A stretch of DNA of 64,000 nucleotides from Cotesia glomerata (taxonomy: Eukaryota > Arthropoda > Insecta > Hymenoptera > Braconidae): contig NC_058161.1 of assembly GCF_020080835.1 (NCBI RefSeq), forward strand, positions 13,759,103-13,823,102. Reading direction: 5' to 3'. Within the stretch, counting starts at the first letter, position 1. Each line of letters starts with the position of its first letter. The notes beneath the pieces are model-generated. The model did no database searches, had not been told where the DNA came from, and saw only the letters and a list, made by a program, of their open reading frames with translations. Shown here one piece after another: positions 31,986 to 42,526 of the stretch. Position numbers and translations under genes: made by a program.

Positions 31986-33245
31986 ACATAGACCTAGACG
32001 TATTGCACGACTCAATCGGCCGTAGGTCGATTTTTGATTAATGATCTATAGATCATTTGATAAATTATTAATGCGATTTTTTTAATGAAAGCTTGAAAAT
32101 TAATATAGCGTCCAAGGAGTTATTTTACTCGGGATTTCATGATCTAGGTCGCAGAGCAAAGCATTTGTAAAAGTAACAAACTTTTTTTTTTTTATTAATG
32201 ATAATTTATTTATTTTTACGTGTAACTTAAGAATTTTAATAAATATTCAAAGATAAATAATTATCAACAAGTAAATAATTATTTGGACAAATATTTATTG
32301 CATTTTATACATACAATACATGAGTTTTGTTTACTCTATTGTTTACTCAAATTTTTGGAATTTCCGATCAATTAGAAGAATACGTCGCTTTGATAACGAT
32401 TTTAATTAACTTAGATAAGATATTAGTGAATTGAGTTTTCTTCTTTAATGTAAAAAATTTCATGCCTGAGTTTGATCATTATATTTCTGAGTTTTATTAT
32501 AATATTTTTAAAATCCTGAGAACATTTCGAAAAAAATGACGTATCGCACGACTCAATCGGCCGTAGGTCGATTTTTGATTAATGATCTATAGATCATTTG
32601 ATAAATTATTAACGCGATTTTATTAATGAAAGCTTGGGAATTAATATAGCATCCAAGGAGTCATTTTACTCGGGATTTCATGATCTAAGTCGCAGAGCAA
32701 GGCATTTATAAAAATAACAATTTTTTTTTATTATCAATAATAATTTATTTATTTTTAAGTTTGCTGTTACATTAATATTCATTTTAAAAAATTATCAAAT
32801 AAAACAAAAAAAAATGATTAAAATCTTGGAATTCTCATTAAAATTATTCAGTTCAATTGATTGTTGAGCTCAGACTATTTTGTAGATTGAAGAGATCATT
32901 CCTAAGCTTCATTTTAAGAATTTGAAAACTGAAATTTAATTATAGTTAAATTTCTGGGCTCCAAGAATTTTTTAGAACAAAATGAATAATATTTTTGAAA
33001 TCCTGAGATAATTTCCGAAAAACTGACGTATCGCACGACTCAATTGGCCGTAGGTCGATTTTTGATTAATGATCTATAGATCATTTGATAAATTATTAAT
33101 GCGATTTTTTTAATGAAAGCTTGAAAATTAATATAGCGTCCAAGGAGTTATTTTACTCGGGATTTCATGATCTAGGTCGCAGAGGATAGCATTTATAAAA
33201 ATAACTAACTTTTTTTTTCATTAATGATAATTTTTATTTATTTGT
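31985..33245. repeat. Three palindrome-core units with flanking cluster duplicates
   Basis: Units lie at about 31990-32180, 32530-32725 and 33020-33210. 32345-32450 matches the upstream flank of the peptide promoters (TTTTTGGAATTTCCGATCAA) but has no TATA/initiator block, so it is an orphan promoter flank. 32850-32930 matches the exon 2 start of the coiled-coil gene (CTCAGACTATTTTGTAGATT). Confidence 0.75.
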
Positions 33246-33602
33246 AGGTTTTAGTGAACACTTTTAATGATATTAAAGTAAGCTATCACTTTACCATTTT
33301 TTCATTTACAAATTTAATTTTATTACGAAAAGTTATATAAAAATTTTAAGTAACAAATATTGAATAATTTTTTTTTTTCTAAGGAAAAAAATAACTGCAA
33401 CTGAAAATAAATAATAATCAACAAGTAAATAATTATTCAGACAAGTATTTATTGAATTTCACATATACGATACATCAATATGACCCTGATTAGAAAAAGA
33501 GATTTGAAAAGAGTCGAAATGACTCTAAGCGATTTAAAACTATTCATTTTGACAAATATATAGATATAAATTTTGCATGGGTTGAATCGTTTTAAATTTT
33601 TT

Positions 33603-33743
33603 TTATTCGTCAGGGGAGCGTACGTTGAAGAGATCAAGCTTCAATCTATCCCTATAATAAGATACTGGTCGAATGCATTCTAACCTCATATTCTTTCCAG
33701 CAGGTACGCAAAATCTATCTTCGCACTGTTGGTTGTTCTGGCA
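33603..33743 (-). pseudogene. Orphan last exon D of the cysteine-peptide family
   Basis: Acceptor ACTAG, then 46 codons plus stop in phase 0, with C-x5-C-x4-C-x10-C (CQNNQQCEDRFC). The first 12 residues resemble exon F (CDNSQQCEDGYC). The upstream intron has the same GCTTGAGCAAG element in the same orientation as gene F, so D and F share a duplication. The 5' part of D is lost where the element is truncated at about 36345. Confidence 0.7.
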
Positions 33744-33979
33744 CTAGTTAAAAAATCAATATTTATTTTAATTAATTTTATAAAAAATTAATAGAATTAA
33801 TTTACAAAAAATTGTAGAAAAAATTTCAATCTTTACTTTTAAAATTTAAGATGTTATATACCCATATAGCAATCTTTTTCAAGGCTTGAGCAAGTCTGGT
33901 CTCAATTTCGATAGTTGTTAGTGTCTTTTTCTACCTATGGGTTTTGCTCCAGATACTTGTAGCAAATTCAATTGCCAAG

Positions 33980-34883
33980 CCCTCGCGGTTTTTGAAATAC
34001 CGTAAATTTTCGGTATTAATGCGTTTACCATAAATTAACCGTTATAATTCTGAAATAATACGGTATTTCTGTGGTTATTTTGGCCAGTTTTTTTACTATA
34101 GTTATACAGCATTTCTACCGTACTTTTGCTGCAAAGTTCAGAAATAATACGATAAAATTACCGTAAAACTCTAGAACTTTTACCGTAAAAAATCTATCTA
34201 TTAACTATAATATTATTATAATTTTACAATAATAAAATCGTATTTCTACGGTAAAAATACCAAAGATATACTGCAATTTTACTGCGTTTATACTGATATA
34301 ATTAAAGATATAATGCTTTTTACCGTAAGATGGGCGGTTGTGTTTATTACTCGGTGAGTCTTATTAGGTGACTGAGTAAATAGATGCGGATAGTGTCTCT
34401 GATAGCTCAACTGGTAGAGCCTTCAGCGCGTAACTAGACGATCCGGGTTCGAATCCCGGTCTGGACTAAAAAAAATGATAATAATAGTAATAACAGAGAA
34501 ATTAATTTATCAGCCTCTTAAAAATTATTCATGATAATTTATAATATTATAAAAAAAAATTTTAAGCTATTGAAAAATAGTAGTAAAGCAGCATATTTTT
34601 GGTATTTTGCCGGTAATAGAAAGTAGGGATCTTCTTTTCCGGTTTTTTGCTGCAATAGTGCCGCAGATATACAGTAAATATGCGGTACATTTACGGTTTA
34701 AATGCTGTTAGTATACCGTAATTTTTCTATTGTAATGCCGTAAATATTTTGAATTTATTTCGTAATTTTTTCGTAATAATTCGACAAAAAAACTGGCTAA
34801 AATAACTGAAGTATTACGGTAAAAATACAGCATTTATATCGTATAAATACCGAATCTTTACGGCATTTCCAAAACCGTGAGGG
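33980..34883. mobile_element. TIR element (CCCTCGCGGTTT ends) carrying a tRNA-like sequence
   Basis: 904 bp with ends CCCTCGCGGTTTTTGAAATACC and (reverse) GGCATTTCCAAAACCGTGAGGG. The target duplication AG is verified against the empty site in copy 3 (GACAAGTCTTG). Both halves consist of degenerate ACCGTAAAAATAC-type motifs in inverse orientation. No ORF. A tRNA-like sequence lies in the middle. Confidence 0.85.
34395..34466 (+). pseudogene. tRNA-like sequence inside TIR element
   Basis: 72 nt with a good D arm (TAGCTCAACTGGTAGAGC) and a perfect T arm (CCGGGTTCGAATCCCGG). The acceptor stem is only partly paired, and the anticodon arm is imperfect with no U33. No T run follows closely. A- and B-box motifs are intact. 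Confidence 0.65.
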
Positions 34884-35179
34884 AGTCTTGAACAAGCCTT
34901 GTACAAGAACTTTCGGCTAGATTATAGCTCACCAATTGTGTAAGAAAATTGAGAAAATCTGAAGATGCTTATCGATAAATTAACTATATCAATTCTTGAG
35001 ATAGACTGACACCAGAAGCATGCTGAATATACTTGTGCAAGACTTGCTCAAGATCTGCTCAAGATCAAATGTTTTCGAATGACCGTTCTTATCATTCTAC
35101 CCCTCCTATATTTACTATAGGATCAGTAGATCTCATTCAGCTTAACCTTTTAGAGTATAGACCTACTGTTTTATCGATC

Positions 35180-36147
35180 CCCTAGCGGTTTTGTAAATGC
35201 CGAAAAAATATCGCAATCATGCAGTCTTAATGCGGTATTTTTTCAGCATTTTTTCGGTTGTTTTGGTCAGTTTTTTTATCGAAAAATTACGAAACATTTA
35301 CCGTAAAAATGCGATACATTTACGCTGAAAATGCGGCTATTGACGGTAATAAGGCGGTAAAATGACTGTATTAAAACCATATTTAAAAAATGGTGTCAAA
35401 TTAAATAACGCTCGGACTGGGATTCGAACCCAGAACTTCCTGGGGACATATCGGCTGCTCTACCATTTGAGCTACCCGGTCTATACCATATTGCTTTTTT
35501 GCTTATTTTATATACATTAAGCCACACCGTCCATCTTACGATAAGCATATTTAAAATTAAATAATATAATTATATATGTGAAACAATATAACTTTTCGAT
35601 TTTAGAAAATTTGCAATTTTCTAAGTGAGAAATTAAAAATTGAAATTAAAATTAGGATATATTTACTTAACATATGTATTATTTTATATTAATTATCGCT
35701 AAATACCTAATTAAAAAATAATATTCTACATATTTTTTATTCAAAAACAGTATTTGTTTTTGCAAAGTAGCAATGGAGAATAAAAAGCAAAATTTTAAAT
35801 TTTTCATTTTATTAATTTCTAACATAAAAGTGAACTAAAAATAAAACTAAATCTTTAATAATTGTCCATTATGTCAGAAAATATTCGGCAAAATTACTGT
35901 ATTATTACGGTAATTATTTGGAATTTTTTGGGTAAAATTTGGACATCAATGCGGTAATTGTATAGTATATTTTTGGTAACTGTACAGCATAAGTGCAGTA
36001 TATAAACTGGATAACTACAATATAAAAACTGGCCAAAACAACTATAGTTTAACCGCATTATTACCGAATTATAACGGTAAATATACAGCATGAGCATAAA
36101 TGCCGAAAAATTACGGTATTTTTACGGCATTATCAAAACCGCGAGGG
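35180..36147. mobile_element. TIR element (CCCTAGCGGTTT ends) carrying a tRNA-like sequence
   Basis: 968 bp with ends CCCTAGCGGTTTTGTAAATGCC and (reverse) GGCATTATCAAAACCGCGAGGG. The target duplication TC is verified against the empty site in copy 3 (TTATCGATCAAGAC). Subterminal arrays are of ACCGTAAAAATGC-type motifs. No ORF. Confidence 0.85.
35410..35481 (-). pseudogene. tRNA-like sequence inside TIR element
   Basis: 72 nt with D arm TAGCTCAAATGGTAGAGC and T arm CTGGGTTCGAATCCCAG, both intact. The spacing between the arms is exactly that of a class I tRNA, but the anticodon stem and acceptor stem are poorly paired. Confidence 0.65.
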
Positions 36148-36589
36148 TCAAGACAAAATTATTTTAAAATGAGCACCACTGAATCAATACATATTCAAGT
36201 AGTGGAGGGGAAAAAGTGCTATAAAATATATAATGCATGATGCATCTTGAACAAATCTTGAGCAAGTCACGCTTCAACATTTGCTGTTAGTTTTTGGTTG
36301 ACAAATGCTTTAGAAATGAACAAATTACTGAGAATTACGGATCTTGAGGAAAAATGAGTCCAAGGAGTCATTTTACTCGGGATTTCATCATCTAGGTCGC
36401 AGAGCAAAGCATTTATAAAAATAACGAATGTTGTTTTTTTTATTAATAATAATTTTTTTAATTTTCTAAGAAAAAAATAACTGCAAAAGTCGACTGTACT
36501 CGTTTCAATAACATATCCGAAAAAAAATAATCACTGATGCCTTATCTAGCTCACTTAAAGTCATAAAAAAATACTTTAACAAAGTGATG

Positions 36590-36790
36590 AATTCTTCGAG
36601 TTAATTGATTAATTAAATTAATTGATCGGGAATTCCCCAAAAATTGAAGCAAACAATAGATCCTATGTTCATAGTTGTATAACCGAAATGCATTGTGCGC
36701 AATGTGGGATTTTTTGCGTTCAATTTATTTCGTATAAATACTGAGCACGATTCCACTTTCTTATCAGTTATTTTTTCAACTATTTGGTGA
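36590..36790 (+). promoter_or_regulatory. Promoter of peptide gene E
   Basis: TATAAATA at 36733-36740, initiator TCAGT at 36764-36768, a short noncoding exon ending CAACTATTTG and the donor GTGAGT at about 36787. The upstream flank (TTGATCGGGAATTCCC...) is shared with the other cluster promoters. Confidence 0.75.
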
Positions 36791-36947
36791 GTACAAGTCT
36801 TAATTATTTAATACCTCCATAAATAAATTGTATTATATATCATTTAGATTTAAAACGTTTTAAATGAAATTGTCAATTTTAAAAAGAATTAATTTTTAAA
36901 ATACATTTTCAGGTATCATAATTTGAAAGCTAATTTTGAAATAAAAA

Positions 36948-37178
36948 ATGGCTAAAGTATTGCTGGCAATTTTAGCATTGACGCTTCTTATGGGAATTGT
37001 AGCGTGCTATAATGAGAAGGATGTAAGAAAGGAACTTGAAGCTGCTGAAGATCGCGCAGAGGTTGCCGAAAGCAATTTAGCTTGGATCCGTAAGAAACAC
37101 CGCACCTTTGTCATTAATGCCACTGTACCAGGATCGCAAGTCTACCTAGTCCAGGAATCGAGGCAGCTGTTGAACTAA
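36948..37178 (+). CDS. Small secreted helical peptide, gene E (variant without the Cys exon)
   Basis: 76 aa in one coding exon, preceded by the family's 5'UTR intron (acceptor TTTTCAG|GTATCA near 36910). The signal peptide MAKVLLAILALTLLMGIVAC is that of the family. The rest is charged and helix-forming (DVRKELEAAEDRAEVAESNL), with a hydrophilic tail and no further Cys. In paralogues the exon ends after codon 41 (Glu) with the donor GTAAGT. Here codon 41 is also Glu (GAA), but AGCAAT follows and the frame stays open for 35 more codons. A polyadenylation signal AATAAA follows at about 37206. This suggests loss of the donor and a new C-terminus. Confidence 0.75.
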   Translation: MAKVLLAILALTLLMGIVACYNEKDVRKELEAAEDRAEVAESNLAWIRKKHRTFVINATVPGSQVYLVQESRQLLN

Positions 37179-37344
37179 TTTATTATTGACATCTTTATTT
37201 CCAATAATAAATGCCTCCATTTATCAAACATCTTTTTATTCATTATTATTATCATAATCCTCATTGTACTTGACTTAATGTGTACTAAAATGGAAATTAA
37301 TTTATTTATTTAATAAACTAGAATTAATTTTAAGCATCAAAACA

Positions 37345-37685
37345 GAAGTCTGGAGAATTTAAAAACTTAATTTTAATTATAAGCTAGATTTCTGAGCTTC
37401 AGGAATTTTTTAGAGCGAAGTGAATAATATTTTTAAAATCCTGAGAAAATTTCCAAAAAAATGACGTATCGCACGACTCAATCGGCCGTAGGTCGATTTT
37501 TGATTAATGATCTATAGATCATTTGATAAATTATTAATGCGATTTTTTTAATGAGAGCTTGGGAATTAATATAGAGTCCAAGGAGTCATTTTACTCGGGA
37601 TTTCATAATCTAGGTCGCAGAGCAAAGCATTTATAAAAATAACAAATTTTTTTTTTTTTTTTTATTAATGATAATTTTATTCATT
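37345..37685. repeat. Coiled-coil-gene boundary duplicate plus palindrome-core repeat
   Basis: Another copy of the ~340-bp segment, directly downstream of gene E. Confidence 0.75.
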
Positions 37686-37987
37686 TTGAGGTTTTAGTTA
37701 CAAATTTGAATAATATTAGAGTTAGCTGTCACTTGACGATTTTTTTTTATTTAACAAAACAAATTTTATTCCGAAAAGTTAAAAGAAAAAATAGTAACAA
37801 TTATTTGATAATTTTATTAATTTTCTAAGGACAAAAATAACTAAAAAAAAAATAGATAATAATGTAATTAATTTATTCCTGGGATTGTGAAGAATTTTAA
37901 TGAAAATTATGATTATCAAAATGCCTGCTATTATGATTCTCTAAAAATTCTTGTCTCAGGGGGGGAGTAGAGAAGAGTGTTAAGCGC

Positions 37988-39672
37988 TCAATCTTCTCTG
38001 TATGGTTTAAGATAATGGTGATTACATTTTGACTTAATATTCCTTCCAACACGCACATGTTCGCAATACCCGTCTTCGCACTGTTGGCTGTTGTCGCACT
38101 AGTTAAAAAATCAATATTTATTTTAATTAATTTTATTAATTATAACAATATTTCAGTATCGGCGAATAGAAAATACAGTCGACTCTTCCTGATTAAGAAA
38201 TCTAATTTGAAATGAATACAAACAATTTAAAACAATTCAAAATTATGTCTGAAGGTAAGTAATTGAAAATATATTGTAACAAATGCCAAAAAGACGTATG
38301 GAAAAATTCTTTTTGCCATTCAACTCAAAATTATTCAAAACGTCAAAATTATTGGAAATAATTTTTTTAAAAGACACTTTATTATAAATTCGGTTAAATT
38401 TTGGCTCAAGATTCGTGATGAAGTATCTGCACAAAGATTTTTAAAATTCTTGGACAAGAATCTTACGGTAGATCATTCTTCAAAGAATTATTATTTATAA
38501 AAGGACTAAAGTCGACTGTACTTATTCTAAATTAACCACTTAATATGCTCGGAAATAAAATTGTAGAAAAAATTTCAACCTTTACATTTAAAAATTTAAG
38601 ATGTTACCCACATAGCAATCTTTTTCAAGGCTTGAGCAAGCCTGGTCTCAATTTCGATAGTTGATAGTGCCTTTTTCTGCCTATGGGTTTTGCTCCAGAT
38701 ACTCGTAGCAAATTAAATTGACAAGTCTTGAACAAGCCTTGTACAAGAACTTTCGGCTAGATTATAGCTCAACAATTGTGTAAGAAAATTGAGAAAATCT
38801 GAAGATGCTTATCGATAAACTAACTATATCAATTCTTGAGAAAGACTGACACCAGACGCATGCTGAATATACTTGTGCAAGACTTGCTCAAGATCTGCTC
38901 AAGATTAAGTGTTTTTGAATGACCGTTCTTATCATTCTACCCCTCCTATATTTACTATAGGATCAGTGGATCTCATTCAGCTTAACCTTTTAGAGTACAG
39001 ACCTACTATTTTATCGATCAAGACAAAATTATTTTAAAATGAGCACCACTGAATCAATACATATTCAAGTAGTGGAGGGGAAAAAGTGCTATAAAATATA
39101 TAATGAATGATGCATCTTGAGCAAATCTTGAGCAAGTCACGCTTCAACATTTGCTGTTAGTTTGTGGTTGACAAATACTTTAGAAATGAACGAATTACTG
39201 AGAATTACGGATCTTGAGCAAATGTTGAGCAAGTCATTTAAGTGTCTGTTGTGAGTTTCTGATTCAAAAAATCCGTCAGAAAGTTTTTCAATGCACCTTG
39301 CATTAGACTTGTCTCATATTCTTCCACAGGATGTCTTGAGGTAGTTATATATAAATCTTGAACCAATTCTTCTACATGAACTTGAGCAAGACATGTAGAA
39401 AAAGACACTAGCAACTAGGAGTTTTGCTCAAGACACTGATACCTAAATCTTGCTTAAGCACATGTTACCTGGGTATTACATCGTAAAAATAGGTATTTTA
39501 ATTACTTTCAACAATTTTTTTTCCGTGTATATATTAGTTATATACTTACTTCTGCGCCGAGTGGTAATCTAGCTGCTCCAACCGATCTCGGTTTTACGCT
39601 CTTCTTATTATCGCACGTGACAATTCCTATGAGAAGCGTCAATGCTAAAATTGCTAGCAATACTTTCGCCAT
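37988..39672 (-). CDS. Small secreted cysteine-rich peptide, gene F
   Basis: Coding exons 39550-39672 (41 codons) and 37988-38098 (36 codons plus stop) with a phase-0 intron, giving 77 aa. Signal peptide MAKVLLAILALTLLIGIVTC. The mature N-part is basic (DNKKSVKPRS). The last exon has C-x5-C-x4-C-x12-C (CDNSQQCEDGYC ... KC) and ends early. The intron carries GCTTGAGCAAG copy 3. The promoter has TATAAATA (complement of 39879-39886) and TCAGT (39851-39855). On this strand the orphan last exons D and C lie further downstream. Confidence 0.8.
38606..39475. mobile_element. GCTTGAGCAAG element, copy 3, in gene F intron
   Basis: Uninterrupted ~870-bp copy, same orientation as copy 2. It provides the empty sites for the two TIR insertions in copy 2. 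Confidence 0.8.
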
Positions 39673-39839
39673 TTTTTATTTCAAAATTAGCTTTTAATTT
39701 ATGATACTGAAAATTTATTTTAAAAATGTATTCCTTTTAAAATTGACAATTACATTTAAAATGTTTAAAATCTAAATGATATATAATACAATTTTTTTAT
39801 GGAGGTATTAAATAATTAAGACTTGTACTCACCAAATAG

Positions 39840-39890
39840 TTGAAAAAATAACTGATAAGAAAGTGGAATCGTGCTCAGTATTTATACGAA
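39840..39890 (-). promoter_or_regulatory. Promoter of peptide gene F
   Basis: TATAAATA (complement of 39879-39886) and initiator TCAGT (39851-39855). The noncoding exon ends at the GTGAGT donor near 39830. Confidence 0.75.
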
Positions 39891-40079
39891 ATAAATTGAA
39901 CGCAAAAAATCCCACATTGCACACAATGCATTTCGGTTATACAACTATGAACATAGGATCTGTTGTTTGCTTCAATTTTTGGGGAATTCCCGATCAATTA
40001 ATTTAATTAATCAATTGATTAGAAGAATTCGTCGCTTTTTTAAAAGTATTTTTTAATGACTTTATTGTGAAGATTAATG

Positions 40080-40905
40080 CGGTAATTCCTGAGTTTTATT
40101 TTAAGAATTTAAAAACTAAATTTTATTTATAAGCTAGATTTCTGGACTCCAAGAATTTTTCAGAGCAAAATGAATAACATTTTTAGAATCCTGAGAAAAT
40201 TTCCAAAAAAATGACGTATCGCACGACTCAATCGGCCGTAGGTCGATTTTTGATTAATAATCTATAGATCATTTGATAAATTATTAACGCGATTTTTTTA
40301 ATGAAAACTTGGGAATTGATGTAGCGTCCATGGAGTCATTTCACTCGGGATTTCATGATCTAGGTCGCAGAGGTAAGCATTGATAAAAATAACAAATTTT
40401 TTTTTTTAAATAATAATTTATTCATTTTTAAGTTTGCTGTTACATTAATTTTCATTTTCAAAAATTATTAAATAAAACAAAAAAAATAATTAAAATTTTG
40501 GAATTCTTATTAAAATTATTCAGCTCAATTGATTGTTGAGTTCAGACTATTTTGTAGATTGAAGAGATTATTTCTAAGTTTTATTTTAAGAATTTGAAAA
40601 CTGAAGTTTAATTATAAGTTAGATTTCCGGGCTGCCGGAATTTTTTTGAGCGAAATGAATAACATTTTTGAAATCCTGAGAAAATTTCCAAAAAAATGAC
40701 GTATCGCACGACTGAATCGGCCGTAGGTCGATTTTTGATTAATGATCTATAGATCATTTGATAAATTATTAACGCGATTTTTTAAATGAAAGCTTGGGAA
40801 TTAATATAGCGTCCAAGGAGTCATTTTACTCGGGATTTCATGATCTAGGTCGCAGACGCAGATCAAAGCATTTATAAAAATAACAAATTTTTTTAACAGC
40901 CACTT
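40080..40905. repeat. Two tandem coiled-coil-gene boundary duplicates plus palindrome-core units
   Basis: Copies lie at about 40085-40430 and 40540-40900. The second includes CAGACTATTTTGTAGATTGAAG, matching the exon 2 start of the coiled-coil gene. They lie between the divergent promoters of genes F and G. Confidence 0.75.
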
Positions 40906-41254
40906 TAGTATAATTTGGTTAAATTCTGGCTCAAAATTTGTGATGAAGTATCTGCAGTAAGATTTTAAAAATTCTTGGACAAAAATCTTATGTTAGATCT
41001 TTCTTCAAAGAATTATTTTTTGCAAAAGGGCTAAAGTCATTTGTACTCTTTTGATTAATGTATCCGAAACAAAGATCACTGATGCGTTATCTAAGTCACT
41101 TAAAATCATCAAAAAATACTTTAACAAAGCGAAGAATTCTTCAAACCAAATGATCGGAAATTCCCAAAAATTGAAGCAAACAATAGATCCTTTATTTTCA
41201 ATCGTATAACCGAAATCCGTTGTGGAATGTGGTATTTTTTCTTTCATTTAATTT

Positions 41255-41315
41255 GGTATAAATACTGAGCACAATTCCACTTCCTCATCAGTTATTTCTT
41301 CAACTATTTGGTGAG
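41255..41315 (+). promoter_or_regulatory. Promoter of peptide gene G
   Basis: TATAAATA at 41257-41264, initiator TCAGT at 41288-41292, and the short noncoding exon ending CAACTATTTG|GTGAGT. Confidence 0.75.
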
Positions 41316-41472
41316 TATAAATCTTAATTATTTAGAACCTCCATAAAAAAATTGTATTTTTTATCATTTATATTTAAAACAATTTAAATAGACGTTTTTT
41401 TAAAATGAAATAATGAATTTTTAAAATAAATTTCCAGGTATCACAAATCGAAAGCTAATTTTGAAATAAAAA

Positions 41473-41935
41473 ATGGCGAAAATATTGCTGGCTATTTTAG
41501 CATTGACGCTTCTTGTAGGAATAGAAGCCCAAGAGACCATGTGGGATTTCTTAAGTGACATTTTGGGAGCAGAGAGAAGAGTCGGCGAAAAAGTAAGTAT
41601 ATACCTAAAATATTAACGGAAAAAAAAAATTTTTATACCCCTTCTTGGCATTTTAATTACCCACCTTTAGATATTATTTTGAATTGTTTAAAATTGTTTT
41701 TAATTATTTAAAATTAGATTTTTCAATCAGGAAGAGTCGACTGTATTTTTTTTGCCAGCATTAATATATTTTTATAGTTAATAAGACTTATTAAAACAAA
41801 TATTTATTTCTTAACTAGTGCAACGTTCATATACAGTGCCAATACCGGATTTGCGCACCTTCAAAAAACTTCGGGCCTAAGATTTGCCAACCACCAAATT
41901 ATTCTGATAACCTTCGTTCCTTTAGTGGATATTAA
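41473..41935 (+). CDS. Small secreted cysteine-rich peptide, gene G
   Basis: Coding exons 41473-41592 (40 codons) and 41819-41935 (38 codons plus stop) with a 226-bp phase-0 intron, giving 78 aa. Signal peptide MAKILLAILALTLLVGIEA. The mature N-part is QETMWDFLSDILGAERR. The last exon has C-x5-C-x4-C-x10-C (CNVHIQCQYRIC ... IC) and ends FSGY; exon C ends LRGY. This is the most compact member, with no element in its intron, and is a good reference for the family gene structure. Confidence 0.85.
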
Positions 41936-42184
41936 AATGATGTATTGTATATATGAAATACTTGTCCGAATATTTCTTTACTTGTTGATAATTATTTATA
42001 TTTAATTAATAAAAATTAGTAACTTAAAAAAATAAAATAGAATGCAATAAAGGACATACAAAATTTGTTTACCTTAATTAAATAATTAAAAGTCTTTCAA
42101 ATATTTAAAAAAATCCTATAAAATATTTAAAAATAATTAACATCTTTGAATTTTTATTAAAATTCTTAACCAAAGCCTAAAAAT

Positions 42185-42525
42185 AAATAAATTATTATTA
42201 ATAAAAAAAAAAAAAAAATTGTTATTTTTATAAATGCTTTGCTCTGAGACCTAGATCATGAAATCCCGAGTAAAATGACTCCTTGGACGATATATTAGTT
42301 CCCAAGCTTTCATTAAAAAAATCGCGTTAATAATTTATCAAATGATCTATAGATCATTAATCAAAAATCGACCTACGGCCGATTGAGTCGTGCGATACGT
42401 CATTTTTTCGGAAATTTTCTCAGGATTTCAAAAATATTATTCATTTTGCTCTAAAAAATTCCTGCAGCTCAGAAATCTAGCTTTTAATTAAAATGATGTT
42501 TTTAAATTCTTCAGATAAAAATTAA
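42185..42525. repeat. Coiled-coil-gene boundary duplicate (inverted) plus palindrome-core unit
   Basis: Same ~340-bp segment in reverse orientation, ending AATTCTTCAGATAAAA, the counterpart of the exon 2 acceptor of the coiled-coil gene. Confidence 0.75.
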
Positions 42526-42526
42526 T

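Larger units (their letters stand above)
33866..36345. mobile_element. GCTTGAGCAAG element, copy 2, split by two TIR insertions
   Basis: In the opposite orientation to copy 1. It is interrupted by the elements 33980-34883 and 35180-36147. Removing each together with one 2-bp duplication (AG, TC) restores the sequence seen uninterrupted in copy 3. It is cut off near 36345, where a fragment of the palindrome-core repeat (36350-36425) abuts it. Confidence 0.85.

Noticed and set aside
36731..36770. A second upstream start for gene E
   Set aside because: The TATA/initiator, GTGAGT donor and acceptor show that this is a noncoding first exon; the family start is the Met of MAKVLLAIL.
26272..41935. 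Peptide cluster as part of an integrated viral (polydnavirus-type) segment
   Set aside because: No viral structural gene, PTP, ankyrin or viral Cys-motif gene, integrase-like site or direct terminal junction was seen. Promoters and introns look like ordinary nuclear genes.
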